A stretch of 64,000 bases of DNA from an uncultured Collinsella sp. (lineage in GTDB: Bacteria > Actinomycetota > Coriobacteriia > Coriobacteriales > Coriobacteriaceae). Within the stretch, counting starts at the first letter, position 1, and each line of letters starts with the position of its first letter. The notes under the pieces were generated by a model, which was given only the letters and a program-made list of their open reading frames with translations, was not told the origin of the DNA and made no database searches. The position numbers were made by a program, and so were the translations under genes. Location: positions 18,733 to 82,732 of the forward strand of contig CAUAAZ010000007.1 in the NCBI GenBank assembly GCA_958427145.1, in the 5' to 3' direction. Shown in pieces: positions 1 to 9,772 of the stretch.

Positions 1-1146
1 GGAGGACACGAAACGCCTGCCGTCCGCATGGCGCTCGGACATCACGATGCCGTCGAGCGCCATGGCAATCTGCTCCTCGATAAGCTCGCTCGGCAGGTCG
101 ATGCCATAGCGCGCAAGCAGCGTCAAACGCACCACGGTCTCCTGCTCGGTGCCCGCATGAAGCGTGGTGAGCGATCCGTCGTGCCCGGTGTTCATGGCCT
201 GCAGCATGTCGCAACATTCCGCACCGCGCACCTCGCCCACCACAATACGGTCGGGACGCATACGCAGGGCGTTGGTCACCAAATCGCGAATCGTTACCGC
301 GCCCTCACCCTCAATGGAAGCCTCGCGCGCCTCCAGGCGAACCACATGCGGGTGATGCGCAAACTTGAGCTCGGCGGAGTCCTCGATCGTCACGATGCGC
401 TCGCCGGTGGATATCTCGCACGATAGCGCGTTGAGCAGCGTGGTCTTGCCCGATCCCGTGCCACCCGCAACCGCCAGATCTTGACGCAGCGATACCGCGC
501 ACGACAGCAGCTGTGCATACCAAAGCGGTAGCGACCCCAGGCCCACAAGCTCGTCCAGCGAACAGATGCGGTCCGAGAACTTGCGGATGGTGAGGATCGG
601 CCCATCGATCGCCACAGGCGGGATCACCGCGTTGACGCGATATCCCGTCTTGAGGCGTGCGTTGACGATGGGGCTGCGCTCGTCGATGCGCCTGCCCAGC
701 GGCGAGATGATGCGGTCGATGAGCACGCGGATTTGCTCGTCATCCTCAAACGCATGCTCAATGGGATATAAGACGCCGCCGCGCTCAAAGAAAGCCGAGC
801 GACAACCGTTGACCATGATCTCGGTGACGGTGTCGTCCTCGATGAGCGGCTGCAGTGGGCCCAGTCCCACCACGTCATCCAAGATCTCGTCGATGATGGT
901 CTCGTGCTCGGGCGTCGCCAGGTCGGTCGGCTCCTCCACGTTGAGCGCTGCCTCCACCGCGGGACGCAATTCCGAGCGGGCGAGCGCCGGATCGATGTAT
1001 GCGCTGATACGCGCCACCTCGTCATAGCCCATGCGGTCCATCACGGCGCGTTTGGTGCGGCGCTTGACGGCACGGTGGCGCCCCACATCAACAGGCGCTG
1101 CCGCCGCGGCCGCACCGGCTTCCTTAATCCTTGTTTGCAAGCTCAT
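1..1146 (-). CDS. cpaF: CpaF/TadA-type secretion ATPase, 3' end outside window
   Basis: This is the hexameric ATPase that powers assembly of Tad/Flp pili at the cytoplasmic face of the membrane. The visible 382 codons hold the N-terminal domain and the RecA-like core with Walker [10 protein letters not shown] near residues 228-236, followed by Asp-box and Walker B-like segments ([20 protein letters not shown]) typical of the type II/IV secretion ATPase family. The ATG at 1146 overlaps the TGA of the upstream CpaE-like gene (ATGA), so the two are translationally coupled. The frame runs off the left edge without a stop; the remaining tad genes (tadB, tadC, flp) are expected further left. An Ala-rich stretch follows the start. 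Confidence 0.93.
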   Translation of the reverse strand, partial: MSLQTRIKEAGAAAAAAPVDVGRHRAVKRRTKRAVMDRMGYDEVARISAYIDPALARSELRPAVEAALNVEEPTDLATPEHETIIDEILDDVVGLGPLQPLIEDDTVTEIMVNGCRSAFFERGGVLYPIEHAFEDDEQIRVLIDRIISPLGRRIDERSPIVNARLKTGYRVNAVIPPVAIDGPILTIRKFSDRICSLDELVGLGSLPLWYAQLLSCAVSLRQDLAVAGGTGSGKTTLLNALSCEISTGERIVTIEDSAELKFAHHPHVVRLEAREASIEGEGAVTIRDLVTNALRMRPDRIVVGEVRGAECCDMLQAMNTGHDGSLTTLHAGTEQETVVRLTLLARYGIDLPSELIEEQIAMALDGIVMSERHADGRRFVSS

Positions 1147-2786
1147 CGCAAATCACCCTCGCGCGACCAGGGAAGACGGATACGTGGGCGCTCGGCGCGC
1201 GTCGCGCGGTCGGTGACCATGTCACTCCAGGGACCGACGGCGCAGCCCAGCTCCACGAGCATCTCGCGCGTGGCTTCGCGCACGCTGGTGGCAAAAGCGC
1301 TGGTCTGGCCCACCGCCTCGTCGGCACGGCCGAACGCCATGAGCGCCGCCAAGTCCTGCCCACCGTCGGCGATACGAATCTTGGAGCTCAACGCGCAGGT
1401 AATCTCAAAGCGCATGGCAACATCCTCGTCAGCGCCGCGCGCGCCAAACCGGTTGAATACGGCGCTCATGCGCGTACGCGGCACGCCCACACGGCTCGCC
1501 AGTTCGATAACGCGTGCCGCGGACGTCGCAGACGACACCGATGGATCGCCCACGACCAGGCAGCGGTCGCTTGCCGCCACCGCGGCCGCCACGGCGTCAC
1601 CCCAAAAGACCGAGGTGTCGACAAGAACCACGTCGGATTCACGGCGCAAGACGTCGAGCAACAGCTCCACCGGACGCGCCATGAGCTCGGCCTGTTCGGG
1701 CGCGGCGACCGGGCCCCAAAGCGTGACGCCCGGGGCCACGCGCATCGAGGCGGCCACGATGTCCGATTCGGCAAGTGCGCCCGCAGCCGATGGCTCGATA
1801 AGCGTCGCCATGTCATGCGGGGCATCGGCGCCCAACAGGTCGTAGAGGTTTCCAAACATCAGGTCCAAGTCGAGCACGGCAGCACGCAGGCCCAGCAGCG
1901 ACGCCGCGTGTGCCATGGCGGCGACGATCGTCGACTTGCCGCAACCGCCCGAACCCGAGACGGCGCAGACAACCGGGGCTCGATGCGACGGAGCGGCGGC
2001 ATCCGCCGGCGGCGCGGGAGCAGGCGACGCGGGCACGGACGGCAACGACCCCGTCTCCCCGGCAGCGCTCATATGCTGCGCCCAAGCCGGCATGGCAGGT
2101 TGTTCGGTCTGCGGGACCGAGTCTGGAGACTTCACGGTCGCATCGACACGCACGCTGTCGCTCCCGGCAAGCCCCTCCACCTCGTCGAGTCCATCGACCA
2201 GGCTTACGCCATGCACGTATCCCATATCTACGGCCAAAAGATCCTCGCCATACGGCACCGGCTCTCCGACTTCATCGTATGCAAGGGGATCCCGGGGACA
2301 CCGACCATGCTCGGCTTCCGCTTTTCCATAATCATCAACACGCGGGCCTCTTGTAGCGCGAGGCGCCCCGGGTTCCCTATCAACAAAAGCATCGGGCTCA
2401 ATCGTCAGACACCGGTCGTAATCAACCGTTCCCTCGCCCGCGCGCCCGTTGCCGCATATGCTGCGCGCAGCGATAACCTCGGTCGCCCCTGCGCGAAACA
2501 GCCCCTCGATATCCGAAGGATCGAGCGTCTCTATCAGTACGACCACGCGGCTCACGCGGCCCTCGGCCGTCAGGCGCGCAACGGTCTTTCGCACGTCTTC
2601 GGCATCGAACAGGGCCGCCGCGATAATCGCCGCCCCGCGACGCGACGGAAACGCCCGCGCCATGGACACCAGCCCATCCAGGTCGCCCACGCGAAGCACC
2701 TGCGCGCCTGCATCGCGGCCCTCGACTTCCCGCTGCAGCAATCCGTAATCACCGCATGCGCAGCATGCAAGCCAGATCGCCTTCAT
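1143..2786 (-). CDS. CpaE-like MinD/ParA-family ATPase of the Tad pilus
   Basis: The protein is a pilus-assembly ATPase of the CpaE/TadZ type, which places the Tad machine at a cell site. The N-terminal ~110 residues resemble a degenerate receiver domain. Residues ~115-270 are a low-complexity Pro/Ala/Asp-rich linker. The MinD-like core begins at the deviant Walker A SGSGGCGKST (about residue 278) and continues with the Asp-rich switch segment LDLDLMFGN. GTG at 2789 and ATG at 2786 are both possible starts behind GGAGG; the ATG is given here. The start overlaps the stop of the CpaB gene and its own stop overlaps the CpaF start, so cpaB-cpaE-cpaF is one operon. The linker is longer than usual for the family. 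Confidence 0.85.
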   Translation of the reverse strand: MKAIWLACCACGDYGLLQREVEGRDAGAQVLRVGDLDGLVSMARAFPSRRGAAIIAAALFDAEDVRKTVARLTAEGRVSRVVVLIETLDPSDIEGLFRAGATEVIAARSICGNGRAGEGTVDYDRCLTIEPDAFVDREPGAPRATRGPRVDDYGKAEAEHGRCPRDPLAYDEVGEPVPYGEDLLAVDMGYVHGVSLVDGLDEVEGLAGSDSVRVDATVKSPDSVPQTEQPAMPAWAQHMSAAGETGSLPSVPASPAPAPPADAAAPSHRAPVVCAVSGSGGCGKSTIVAAMAHAASLLGLRAAVLDLDLMFGNLYDLLGADAPHDMATLIEPSAAGALAESDIVAASMRVAPGVTLWGPVAAPEQAELMARPVELLLDVLRRESDVVLVDTSVFWGDAVAAAVAASDRCLVVGDPSVSSATSAARVIELASRVGVPRTRMSAVFNRFGARGADEDVAMRFEITCALSSKIRIADGGQDLAALMAFGRADEAVGQTSAFATSVREATREMLVELGCAVGPWSDMVTDRATRAERPRIRLPWSREGDLR

Positions 2787-3445
2787 CACTTGTCGCCTCC
2801 GCTCTTTTTGCCGCGCACCGTGGCGGGAATCGTCAAACTGACCGTCCCCTTGCCCGAGGCCCCCAGCAATTCCTTAACGTCTTCGGGGTCGGCCGCCAGC
2901 GTCACCCATTCGATCTTGCCTTCGCGCGTGGCGCCGGCCACTTCGCTGGTATCGATCACGCGCGCGCCGCACAGCCGATCGGTCACGCCGTCCTTTTGCA
3001 CGTACACGTCCACGTAGCTGCCCACGCCCGTGGCGCCCCCGACCGAATGCTCGGCATCGACCGCCACCGAAACGGCGACCTTGCCTTTGGGCACCTCGAG
3101 TGTGTGGGTTTCGGCCTTGGTGTAGACATCGCAAATCACAGCATTTTTAGGGATGCGCGAGGTCGTCACGTCGCCGCGCACCTGGCGCAGCTCGGTCGCC
3201 GCATCGCGCGGCAGCAGGCTCGCCAGCCATTCCTGGGTTATGACATTGGTCTCGTCGATGGTCTCACCCGCATCGATATCGCGCGCCGCGACGCACACCT
3301 CGATGCGATCGCCGCCGTACTTGGCCAGCGTCTCGGCCTGGGCCTGCTCAGCCTGCGAGCGAATCGATGACGCGTAGACCATGCAGAGCAGCGCGGCGAG
3401 CACGCCCGCGATCAGACTGATGGCGATGCGCTTGCTCTTGTTCAC
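2786..3445 (-). CDS. cpaB: CpaB/RcpC family Flp pilus assembly protein (SAF domain)
   Basis: This periplasm-facing membrane protein belongs to the Flp pilus CpaB/RcpC group. It has an N-terminal membrane helix (about residues 8-30) followed by a SAF-type domain with IEVCVAARDIDAGETI and later beta-rich segments ending in TVSLTIPATV. I chose the GTG at 3445 because GAGAGGAG sits five bases upstream; an in-frame TTG at 3460 lies inside that ribosome-binding site. It is the first gene of the visible operon, followed without gap by the CpaE-like and CpaF genes. The 200-bp space upstream contains no convincing promoter that I could recognise. Confidence 0.83.
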   Translation of the reverse strand: MNKSKRIAISLIAGVLAALLCMVYASSIRSQAEQAQAETLAKYGGDRIEVCVAARDIDAGETIDETNVITQEWLASLLPRDAATELRQVRGDVTTSRIPKNAVICDVYTKAETHTLEVPKGKVAVSVAVDAEHSVGGATGVGSYVDVYVQKDGVTDRLCGARVIDTSEVAGATREGKIEWVTLAADPEDVKELLGASGKGTVSLTIPATVRGKKSGGDK

Positions 3446-3644
3446 GGCCGCTCCTCTCAAGGTAGCACCGGGCGGATGCCCGTACCACCATTGTCCAAGC
3501 GGGCAAGCAACAAAACGGTGCGATCGCGATCTTGGTTTTGAGTGTCAAACCAATTGCCGACCAAAAGCTGACCGGCCCGTCAAGCTCGTGGCAAGGTTTT
3601 GGTCAGCACGTCGGCAAAACGCACGTTTAAGAGTGCATCGACAG

Positions 3645-3679
3645 CAAAAAGCCGCCTCCCGTACCGTTGGGAGACGGCT
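3645..3679 (-). terminator. Rho-independent terminator of rsgA
   Basis: An 11-bp stem with one G-T pair (3650-3660 with 3669-3679) is followed on the minus strand by a T run at 3645-3649. It lies 18 bases after the rsgA stop. Confidence 0.85.
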
Positions 3680-3696
3680 GTCATAGATACATTCAA

Positions 3697-4881
3697 TTAC
3701 AGATGAACATCGGGATCGAGCATCTGTGCACTCACACGCATGGATGACGCCAAGTTTTGGAACGTCTCCAAACGCAGGCTGTCGATCCGCCCGGCACCCT
3801 CGGCCTCGCGAACGGCGCAGCCCGGTTCGTGGGTATGCGTGCAGTCGCCAAACCGGCACGCACGCGACGCCTCGACGATCTCGGGAAACGCGCGCGCCAA
3901 ACCCCGCTCGTGGCCTACGAGTGGCAGACTGCGCAGGCCCGGGGCGTCGGCAATAACGCCGGCATCACCCGGAAGCGCCACCATCACGCGCGCGACGGTG
4001 GTATGGCGGCCCTGGTCATCGCGCTCGCGCACGCCACCGGTCGCCAACGTATCGTGGCCCAGCAGCGCGTTGAGCAACGTCGACTTGCCGGCACCCGATT
4101 CACCCAGTATCATGGCGCAGCTCCCGGCGGGAACGCAGGCGCGAACCTCGTCCAGGCCACGGCCCTCGGCAGAGGATGTCACGATTACGCGCACGTCCGG
4201 ACCCACCAAGCGGTGCACGCGGTCCAGATCGCGCTCGAGCTCGGCGGCCTCGCAACGGTCGGCCTTGGTGAGCACCACCACCGGCTCGGCATCGCAGTCG
4301 AGTGCCAACACCAGCGAGCGCGCCACGCGGTCGAGCAGCACCTCGCCGGCGCCGAGCGCCTGCACGATCAGCACGCTATCCACGTTGGAGCAGAGCACCT
4401 GACGCTCGCCGCGAGCGCGTCCACGCCAACGCTCAAAACTCGTGCGGCGTGGCAGCACGCACTCAATCACGCCCATGTCATGCCCGGGCGCACGACGCAC
4501 CGCCACGCGGTCGCCCACGGCGGGCAGCAGAACCTCATCCTCGCCACGCGACTTGGCAAACCCCACGGCATGCTCGGCACGAAAAGTGTCGTCGGCAGTC
4601 GCCACCAGCGGAAACCCGCGATCCAGGCGCACCACGGCACCAAGTTGCATCTGCTCGGGCTCCTCTGCCTGGGCGCAAAAGTTGTCAAATGCCGCCCGCT
4701 GAGCATCATCAATCGGCAGGTCGTCGAACGCCGGAACATCCTGCAGCGCATCGAGTCCCGGCACGCTTGCCAGCAGCTCCTCGGCAGACGCGGGGGCTTC
4801 GGTCGCGAGCTTCCGACGACGATCGCGCTTAGCCCGCGCCCCCGTCGTCTTTTTCTTCGCCTTAGCCTTAGCCTTGCCCAC
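3697..4881 (-). CDS. rsgA: Ribosome small-subunit GTPase RsgA (YjeQ)
   Basis: RsgA is a circularly permuted GTPase that checks late 30S subunit maturation. The order of motifs is as expected for the permutation: an OB-fold region (residues ~80-145), G4 motif TKAD (205-208), then G1 GESGAGKST (260-268), G3 DAPG, and a C-terminal zinc site with the Cys/His series CRFGDCTHTHEPGC. The N-terminus has a Lys/Arg-rich tail. I placed the start at the GTG at 4881, which has GGGAGG five bases upstream; the frame is open further upstream, but that part covers the preceding terminator. It is monocistronic between two terminators. Confidence 0.93.
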   Translation of the reverse strand: MGKAKAKAKKKTTGARAKRDRRRKLATEAPASAEELLASVPGLDALQDVPAFDDLPIDDAQRAAFDNFCAQAEEPEQMQLGAVVRLDRGFPLVATADDTFRAEHAVGFAKSRGEDEVLLPAVGDRVAVRRAPGHDMGVIECVLPRRTSFERWRGRARGERQVLCSNVDSVLIVQALGAGEVLLDRVARSLVLALDCDAEPVVVLTKADRCEAAELERDLDRVHRLVGPDVRVIVTSSAEGRGLDEVRACVPAGSCAMILGESGAGKSTLLNALLGHDTLATGGVRERDDQGRHTTVARVMVALPGDAGVIADAPGLRSLPLVGHERGLARAFPEIVEASRACRFGDCTHTHEPGCAVREAEGAGRIDSLRLETFQNLASSMRVSAQMLDPDVHL

Positions 4882-4928
4882 AAGCGCCTCCCAGCACCAC
4901 CAATCACAACTGAGCAGGTATTTTAAAT

Positions 4929-4963
4929 CAAAAAGAGCTGGCCGGGCAAAGCCCGACCAGCTC
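4929..4963 (-). terminator. Terminator downstream of the P-type ATPase
   Basis: A 13-bp stem with one G-T pair (4935-4947 with 4951-4963, loop AAA) is followed on the minus strand by a T run. It closes the ATPase transcript 160 bases after its stop and separates it from rsgA. Confidence 0.85.
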
Positions 4964-5023
4964 ACAAACTTTCCCTCAGCCCTTTATCATCCGCGCGGGA
5001 GAAAAGCCAGCAAGGATACCGCA

Positions 5024-5111
5024 GGGCCCGCCCCGGAAGCCCGTTCTCCCGAACGATCCCGCAGCGCAAAGCGCGAGGACCAGTGAGGGAGAAAGGGCGT
5101 GGGGCGGGCCC
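5024..5111. other. Extended inverted repeat in the 3' region of the ATPase transcript
   Basis: The segment 5024-5050 pairs with 5087-5111 through an 11-bp GC-only stem, a small internal loop, a 4-bp stem and a further 7-8-bp stem; the loop between them contains a smaller GCGC hairpin. It lies between the ATPase stop (5123) and the terminator at 4963. It may be a 3'-UTR structure or part of a small RNA. I could not match it to a known RNA family. Confidence 0.45.
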
Positions 5112-5122
5112 GGACGAGAGCG

Positions 5123-7804
5123 TCACTCTTTTTCCACAGCGCGCATGATCGCCTTGTAGATCTCCATCAGCGGGATGATCAGGAAGGCAAGGGCCAGCGC
5201 GGCGACAACGCCCTTGAGCTCAAGCGTCACAGGGCCAAAGAACATCTCGGCAAGCGTCGGCTGAACGGTCACGATAACCGTCAGTACCAGCGCCAGCGCG
5301 GCCGAAGCCCACAGCCACTTGTTCTGCTTCTTCATGCTAAACAGCGACGCACGACGGCTGCGCATATTGAAGCAGTGGAAGATCTCGACCATGTTGAGCG
5401 TGATGAAGGCCATCATCACGCCTTCCTCGTCGGCATTGCCGGCGATCATATCGGCGATGTGGATGTAGCCCATGTCAAAGTACACGCCCACAAAGAAGCT
5501 CGCCAGCACCAGCACGGTGATGATCAGGCCCTGGACCACGCAGTCCAGGCCCATGTTACCGGCAAAGACGCCGTCTTTGGCGTTGCGCGGCTTGCGCTTC
5601 ATGATGTCGCCCTCGGCGTCCTCCATACCCAGCGCGAGCGCGGGGAAGCAGTCGGTAACCAGGTTCACCCACAGCAGCTGCACCGGCTGGAAGATGGTAA
5701 AGCCGATGAGCGTGGCGATGAACACCGAGAAGACCTCTGCAAGGTTGGCCGAAAGCAAGAACTGGATGACCTTGCGGATGTTGTCGTAGATGCGACGACC
5801 CTCTTCGCAGGCACCGATGATGGTGGCGAAGTTGTCGTCGGCGAGCACCATGTCGGCAACGTTCTTGGTAACGTCGGTGCCGGTAATGCCCATGCCCACG
5901 CCGATGTCGGCACGTTTGATGGACGGGGCGTCGTTGACACCGTCGCCCGTCATGGCCACGATCTGGTCGCGCGACTTCCAAGCCTCGACGATGCGGGTCT
6001 TGTGCTCAGGCTGGACGCGAGCGTACACGCCGTAATCCTCGATGTGCGCGTCGAGTTCCTCGTCGCTCATGCGGTCGAGGTCGGCGCCCGTGATGGCCTG
6101 GCTGCGATCGGTGACGATACCCAGCTGCTTGGCGATGGCCACGGCGGTGTCGATGTGGTCGCCCGTAATCATGACGGTGCGGATACCGGCATCGTGGGCC
6201 TCGCGGATGGCGTCGGCGACCTCGGGGCGGACCGGGTCAATCATGCCGGACAGGCCGCAGAAGACCAGGTCGTGCTCGAGCGCAGCGGGGCTGCAGTCGG
6301 CCGGGACCTCGGTGTAGGTGCGGCTTGCCAGCGCCAGCACGCGCAGGGCCTCGTCGGCCATGGCCTTGTTGGCGGCCACGAGCTCGGCGCGACGCTCCTC
6401 GGTCAGCGGAACGACCTTGTCGCCCTCGTAGATATGGGTGCACAGGCCGATCACCACGTCGGGCGCGCCCTTGGTGTACTGCTCATACTCGCCGTCCAGG
6501 GTCTCGACGACCACGGACATCATCTTGCGGCCCGAGTCAAACGGGGCCTCGCCCACGCGCGGATGCTCGGCAGTCAGGCCAGTGAGCCCCGCCTTGCCGG
6601 CATCGTTGACGAGCGCACACTCGGTCGGCTCACCCACGGCCTCGCCCAGCTCCTCGTCCCACTGGGCGTCGGAGCACAGAGCCATGCCGGCCAGGAACTT
6701 CTCCTTAGGCGCAGCGAGCTCGTGCTTGACGACGGTCATCTTGTTCTGGGTGAGGGTACCGGTCTTGTCGGAGCAGATGGTCTGCGTGCAGCCAAGGGTC
6801 TCGACGGCAGAGAGCTTGCGGATAATCGCCTGACGCTTGGCCATCTTGGTCACGCCGAGCGACAGCACGATGGTCACGACGGCAACCAGGCCCTCGGGGA
6901 TGGCGGCGACGGCAAGCGAGACAGCGACCATAAAGGTGTCGAGCAGCGCGGTCGGATCGGTGAGAACGTTGCCCACGCCGTGGCGGATGATGTCGACGCC
7001 AAAGATGACGACGCAGATGACGATAACCATGATGGTGAGGATGCGGCTGAGCTCGGCGAGCTTCACCTGCAGCGGCGTGAGCTCTTCCTTGGCCTCGGCC
7101 AGGGCGCCGGCGATCTTGCCCATCTCGGTGTTCATACCGGTGCCGACCACGACGGCGCGACCGCGGCCGTATACCACGGTGGAACCCATGTAGCACATGT
7201 TCTTGCGGTCGCCGAGCGGCACGTCGTCGGTGCCGGCGGCGAGCTCAATGACGTTGGCATGCTTCTCGACGGGCACGGACTCGCCGGTAAGGGCGGCCTC
7301 CTCGATCTTCATCGTGGCGCTCTCGAGCACACGGCAGTCGGCCGGGACGGAGTCGCCCGCCTCGAGCATGATCACATCGCCGGGCACGAGCTCGGCGCTC
7401 GGCAGGTGCACGAGCTTGCCGTCGCGCAGCACCTTGGACTGCGCCGCGCTCATCTCCTGCAGGGCCTCGAGAGCCTCCTCGCTTTTAGCCTCCTGGACCA
7501 CGCCCAGCACCGAGTTGACGATAACGACGAACATGATGATGGCGACATCGGCAAAGTCCGCCTCGCCCTTGACCATGCCCGTGAGCGCGCTGATGACGGC
7601 GGCAACGATCAGCATGATGACCATGGGGTCGGCCATCTGCTCAAAGAAGCGCTTCCACAGCGGCGTCTTCTCGGCTTCCTCGAGCTTGTTAGGGCCTGTC
7701 TTAGCGAGGCGCGACGACGCCTCGTCGTCGCTCAGGCCGAGGTTCTCATCGACACCTTGGTCGCTGAGCACCTCCGCCGCGGCGGACAGGTATTCCTTTT
7801 GCAT
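5123..7804 (-). CDS. Calcium-type (P2A) cation-transporting P-type ATPase
   Basis: This is an 893-residue membrane pump that exports a cation at the cost of ATP. Visible signatures are the actuator TGES (173-176), the phosphorylation site DKTGT (Asp346), the hinge motif TGDGVND, and ion-site residues typical of Ca2+ pumps: PEGL in M4 (303-306), NLAE in M5 and NLVTD in M6. This set matches SERCA-like P2A pumps, so Ca2+ is the most likely substrate; Mn2+ cannot be excluded. The ATG follows AGGAGG, which is part of a hairpin in the leader (7815-7868). It is transcribed divergently from pyk. Confidence 0.92.
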   Translation of the reverse strand: MQKEYLSAAAEVLSDQGVDENLGLSDDEASSRLAKTGPNKLEEAEKTPLWKRFFEQMADPMVIMLIVAAVISALTGMVKGEADFADVAIIMFVVIVNSVLGVVQEAKSEEALEALQEMSAAQSKVLRDGKLVHLPSAELVPGDVIMLEAGDSVPADCRVLESATMKIEEAALTGESVPVEKHANVIELAAGTDDVPLGDRKNMCYMGSTVVYGRGRAVVVGTGMNTEMGKIAGALAEAKEELTPLQVKLAELSRILTIMVIVICVVIFGVDIIRHGVGNVLTDPTALLDTFMVAVSLAVAAIPEGLVAVVTIVLSLGVTKMAKRQAIIRKLSAVETLGCTQTICSDKTGTLTQNKMTVVKHELAAPKEKFLAGMALCSDAQWDEELGEAVGEPTECALVNDAGKAGLTGLTAEHPRVGEAPFDSGRKMMSVVVETLDGEYEQYTKGAPDVVIGLCTHIYEGDKVVPLTEERRAELVAANKAMADEALRVLALASRTYTEVPADCSPAALEHDLVFCGLSGMIDPVRPEVADAIREAHDAGIRTVMITGDHIDTAVAIAKQLGIVTDRSQAITGADLDRMSDEELDAHIEDYGVYARVQPEHKTRIVEAWKSRDQIVAMTGDGVNDAPSIKRADIGVGMGITGTDVTKNVADMVLADDNFATIIGACEEGRRIYDNIRKVIQFLLSANLAEVFSVFIATLIGFTIFQPVQLLWVNLVTDCFPALALGMEDAEGDIMKRKPRNAKDGVFAGNMGLDCVVQGLIITVLVLASFFVGVYFDMGYIHIADMIAGNADEEGVMMAFITLNMVEIFHCFNMRSRRASLFSMKKQNKWLWASAALALVLTVIVTVQPTLAEMFFGPVTLELKGVVAALALAFLIIPLMEIYKAIMRAVEKE

Positions 7805-7814
7805 ATAGAGTCCC

Positions 7815-7913
7815 CTCCTGGGATTCGGGCCACTCAGCAGATTGATGCCCGATCATAATTCCCAGGAGAAGGGCAAGGGCTCATCAAGGCTGCCGTGCTG
7901 AGCGGCAGTTGAT
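7815..7913 (-). promoter_or_regulatory. Structured leader of the P-type ATPase gene
   Basis: Two hairpins are visible on the minus strand. The first pairs 7883-7887 and 7890-7895 with 7903-7908 and 7909-7913 (an 11-bp stem with a 2-nt bulge). The second pairs 7860-7868 with 7815-7823, with an inner CGGGC/GCCCG helix, and it locks the Shine-Dalgarno AGGAGG into its 3' arm. This arrangement could control translation in response to an ion or other signal. I do not recognise the yybP-ykoY or M-box consensus in it. Confidence 0.5.
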
Positions 7914-8245
7914 AGTGGAGCTATGGTACCCCAAAGCAACGCGTCTAGCCAAAACAATCCATTTGGAAATATGGTCCATAAGCAACGGTGCAGACCGTGT
8001 GATGCTCAATACTGATAAAACGTTTTTTCTTCGGCGCATCATCAAATTGAAATATCGCCCAGATAGCAGCGGTTAGAACGGTTGGTAAAGTTTTTGCATA
8101 TACCGTTTTTCCGCAAAAAATGAACTTCTAATTCGGCATACGGTCGATTTTTTGGGGTATTCGGACGCCATTTCGTTATAATCAACTCGGTTTTATTTCT
8201 TATGGTTTATCTATCAGCGCAAGACGATGTCAGATGGAGGTCTGA
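7914..8245. promoter_or_regulatory. Divergent promoter region of the ATPase gene and pyk
   Basis: A TATAAT box at 8177-8182 lies 64 bases ahead of the pyk start, with only a weak TTGGGG-like -35 element before it (8152-8157). The rest of the 330-bp stretch is AT-richer than its surroundings, and I see no gene in it. Confidence 0.55.
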
Positions 8246-9706
8246 ATGTACAAGCGCACCAAGATTGTATGCACCATGGGTCCCGCCTGCGATAGCGACG
8301 AGACCATCCGCGAGATGATCAAGGCGGGCATGAACGTCGCCCGTTTTAACTTCTCGCACGGCTCCTACGACGAGCACCACGGTCGCATCGAGCGCGTCCG
8401 TCGTATTTCCAAGGAGCTCGGTATGCCCGTCGGCATCCTGCTCGACACCAAGGGCCCCGAGGTCCGCACCGGCCTTCTGGTCGACGGCAAGAAGGTTGCC
8501 GTCAAGACCGGCGACAAGATCGTCGTCACCGCTCAGCCCACGACCGAGGATTTCCACGGCACCTCTGAGCACATCTCCCTCGACTACCTGGCTCTGCCCT
8601 CCGAGGTCGAGAAGGGCTCCCTCATCCTGATCGATGACGGCCTGGTTGCCCTCGAGGTCGAGTCCGTCGACGGCCAGGACATGACCTGCGTCGTTAAGAA
8701 CGACGGCCTGATCGGCGAGCGCAAGGGCGTCAACATGCCCAACGTCAACATCTCGCTGCCCGCCATCACCGAGCGCGATCGTCAGGACATCCTCTTTGGC
8801 CTGACCGAGAACATCGACTACATCGCCGCTTCCTTCATCCGCGACGGCGAGTCCGTCCGCGGCATCCGCGAGCTTTGCCGCGAGAACGGCGGCGAGCACG
8901 TGACGATCTTCCCGAAGATCGAGTGCGCCCTGGGCGTCGAGAACTTCGACGAGATCCTCGAGGCTTCCGACGGCATCATGGTCGCCCGTGGCGACCTGGG
9001 CATCGAGATCAAGCCCGAGCTCGTTCCGCACATCCAGAAGGAGATCATCGCCAAGTGCAACGCGGCCTACAAGCCCGTTATCACCGCTACGCAGATGCTC
9101 GACTCCATGCAGCAGAACCCGCGCCCGACGCGCGCCGAGGTTGCCGACGTTGCTAACGCCATTTACGACGGCACCGACGCCGTTATGCTGTCCGGCGAGT
9201 CCGCTGCCGGTAAGTACCCGGTCGAGGCCGTCAAGATGCAGGCCAGCATTGCTCTCGAGACCGAGAAGTACCTCCCGGCTCACGCTCCGCTCGAGGTTCC
9301 GGCTGACGCTCACGGCACCCGCGTTGTCAACAACGTTGTGGGTATGTCCGCTGTGAACATGGCCACCACCGTTGGCGCCAAGTGCATCACCGTGCCGACG
9401 ACCACCGGCCGTACTGCTCGCCTGATCTCGCACTTCCGTCCCAACATGCCGATCTGCGCGTTCTCCCGCCACGAGTGGGCCGTCCAGCAGATGATCATGT
9501 ACTGGGGCGTTATCCCGCACCAGGCCGAGATTACCCAGGGCACCGTCAACGGCACGATCGTCAAGGCGATCGAGACCGCTAAGGAGCTCGGCTACGTCGA
9601 GGCCGGCGACCTGACCGTCGCCACCGCTGGCGATCCCCGCATGAGCGTCCAGCTCGAGGACAAGGTCTCCTCGACCAACGTCGCTTACGTCGCTCAGGTG
9701 CGCTAA
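8246..9706 (+). CDS. pyk: Pyruvate kinase
   Basis: Pyruvate kinase converts phosphoenolpyruvate and ADP to pyruvate and ATP in the last step of glycolysis. The 486 residues cover the complete enzyme: the N-terminal KIVCTMGPA segment, NFSHG, the substrate-site signature FPKIECALGVENFDEI, TATQMLDSM and the C-terminal regulatory domain with the TTTGRTARL phosphate-binding loop. There is no extra PEP-utiliser domain at the C-terminus. GGAGGT stands six bases before the ATG. It is a single gene with its own promoter and a strong terminator. Confidence 0.97.
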   Translation: MYKRTKIVCTMGPACDSDETIREMIKAGMNVARFNFSHGSYDEHHGRIERVRRISKELGMPVGILLDTKGPEVRTGLLVDGKKVAVKTGDKIVVTAQPTTEDFHGTSEHISLDYLALPSEVEKGSLILIDDGLVALEVESVDGQDMTCVVKNDGLIGERKGVNMPNVNISLPAITERDRQDILFGLTENIDYIAASFIRDGESVRGIRELCRENGGEHVTIFPKIECALGVENFDEILEASDGIMVARGDLGIEIKPELVPHIQKEIIAKCNAAYKPVITATQMLDSMQQNPRPTRAEVADVANAIYDGTDAVMLSGESAAGKYPVEAVKMQASIALETEKYLPAHAPLEVPADAHGTRVVNNVVGMSAVNMATTVGAKCITVPTTTGRTARLISHFRPNMPICAFSRHEWAVQQMIMYWGVIPHQAEITQGTVNGTIVKAIETAKELGYVEAGDLTVATAGDPRMSVQLEDKVSSTNVAYVAQVR

Positions 9707-9734
9707 ATCGCACTTGCAAGCAGATTTGCATTGC

Positions 9735-9772
9735 AAAGGGCCCGGAAGGCTTCGCCTTCCGGGCCCTTTTTC
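9735..9772 (+). terminator. Terminator of pyk
   Basis: A perfect 16-bp stem with loop TTC (9735-9750 with 9754-9769) is followed by a T run, 28 bases after the pyk stop. Confidence 0.93.

Noticed and set aside
5099..7858. A 919-codon open frame on the plus strand over the P-type ATPase
   Set aside because: It is a shadow of the ATPase: His/Asp/Gly-rich low-complexity product, no ribosome-binding site, and the opposite strand carries a full conserved enzyme.
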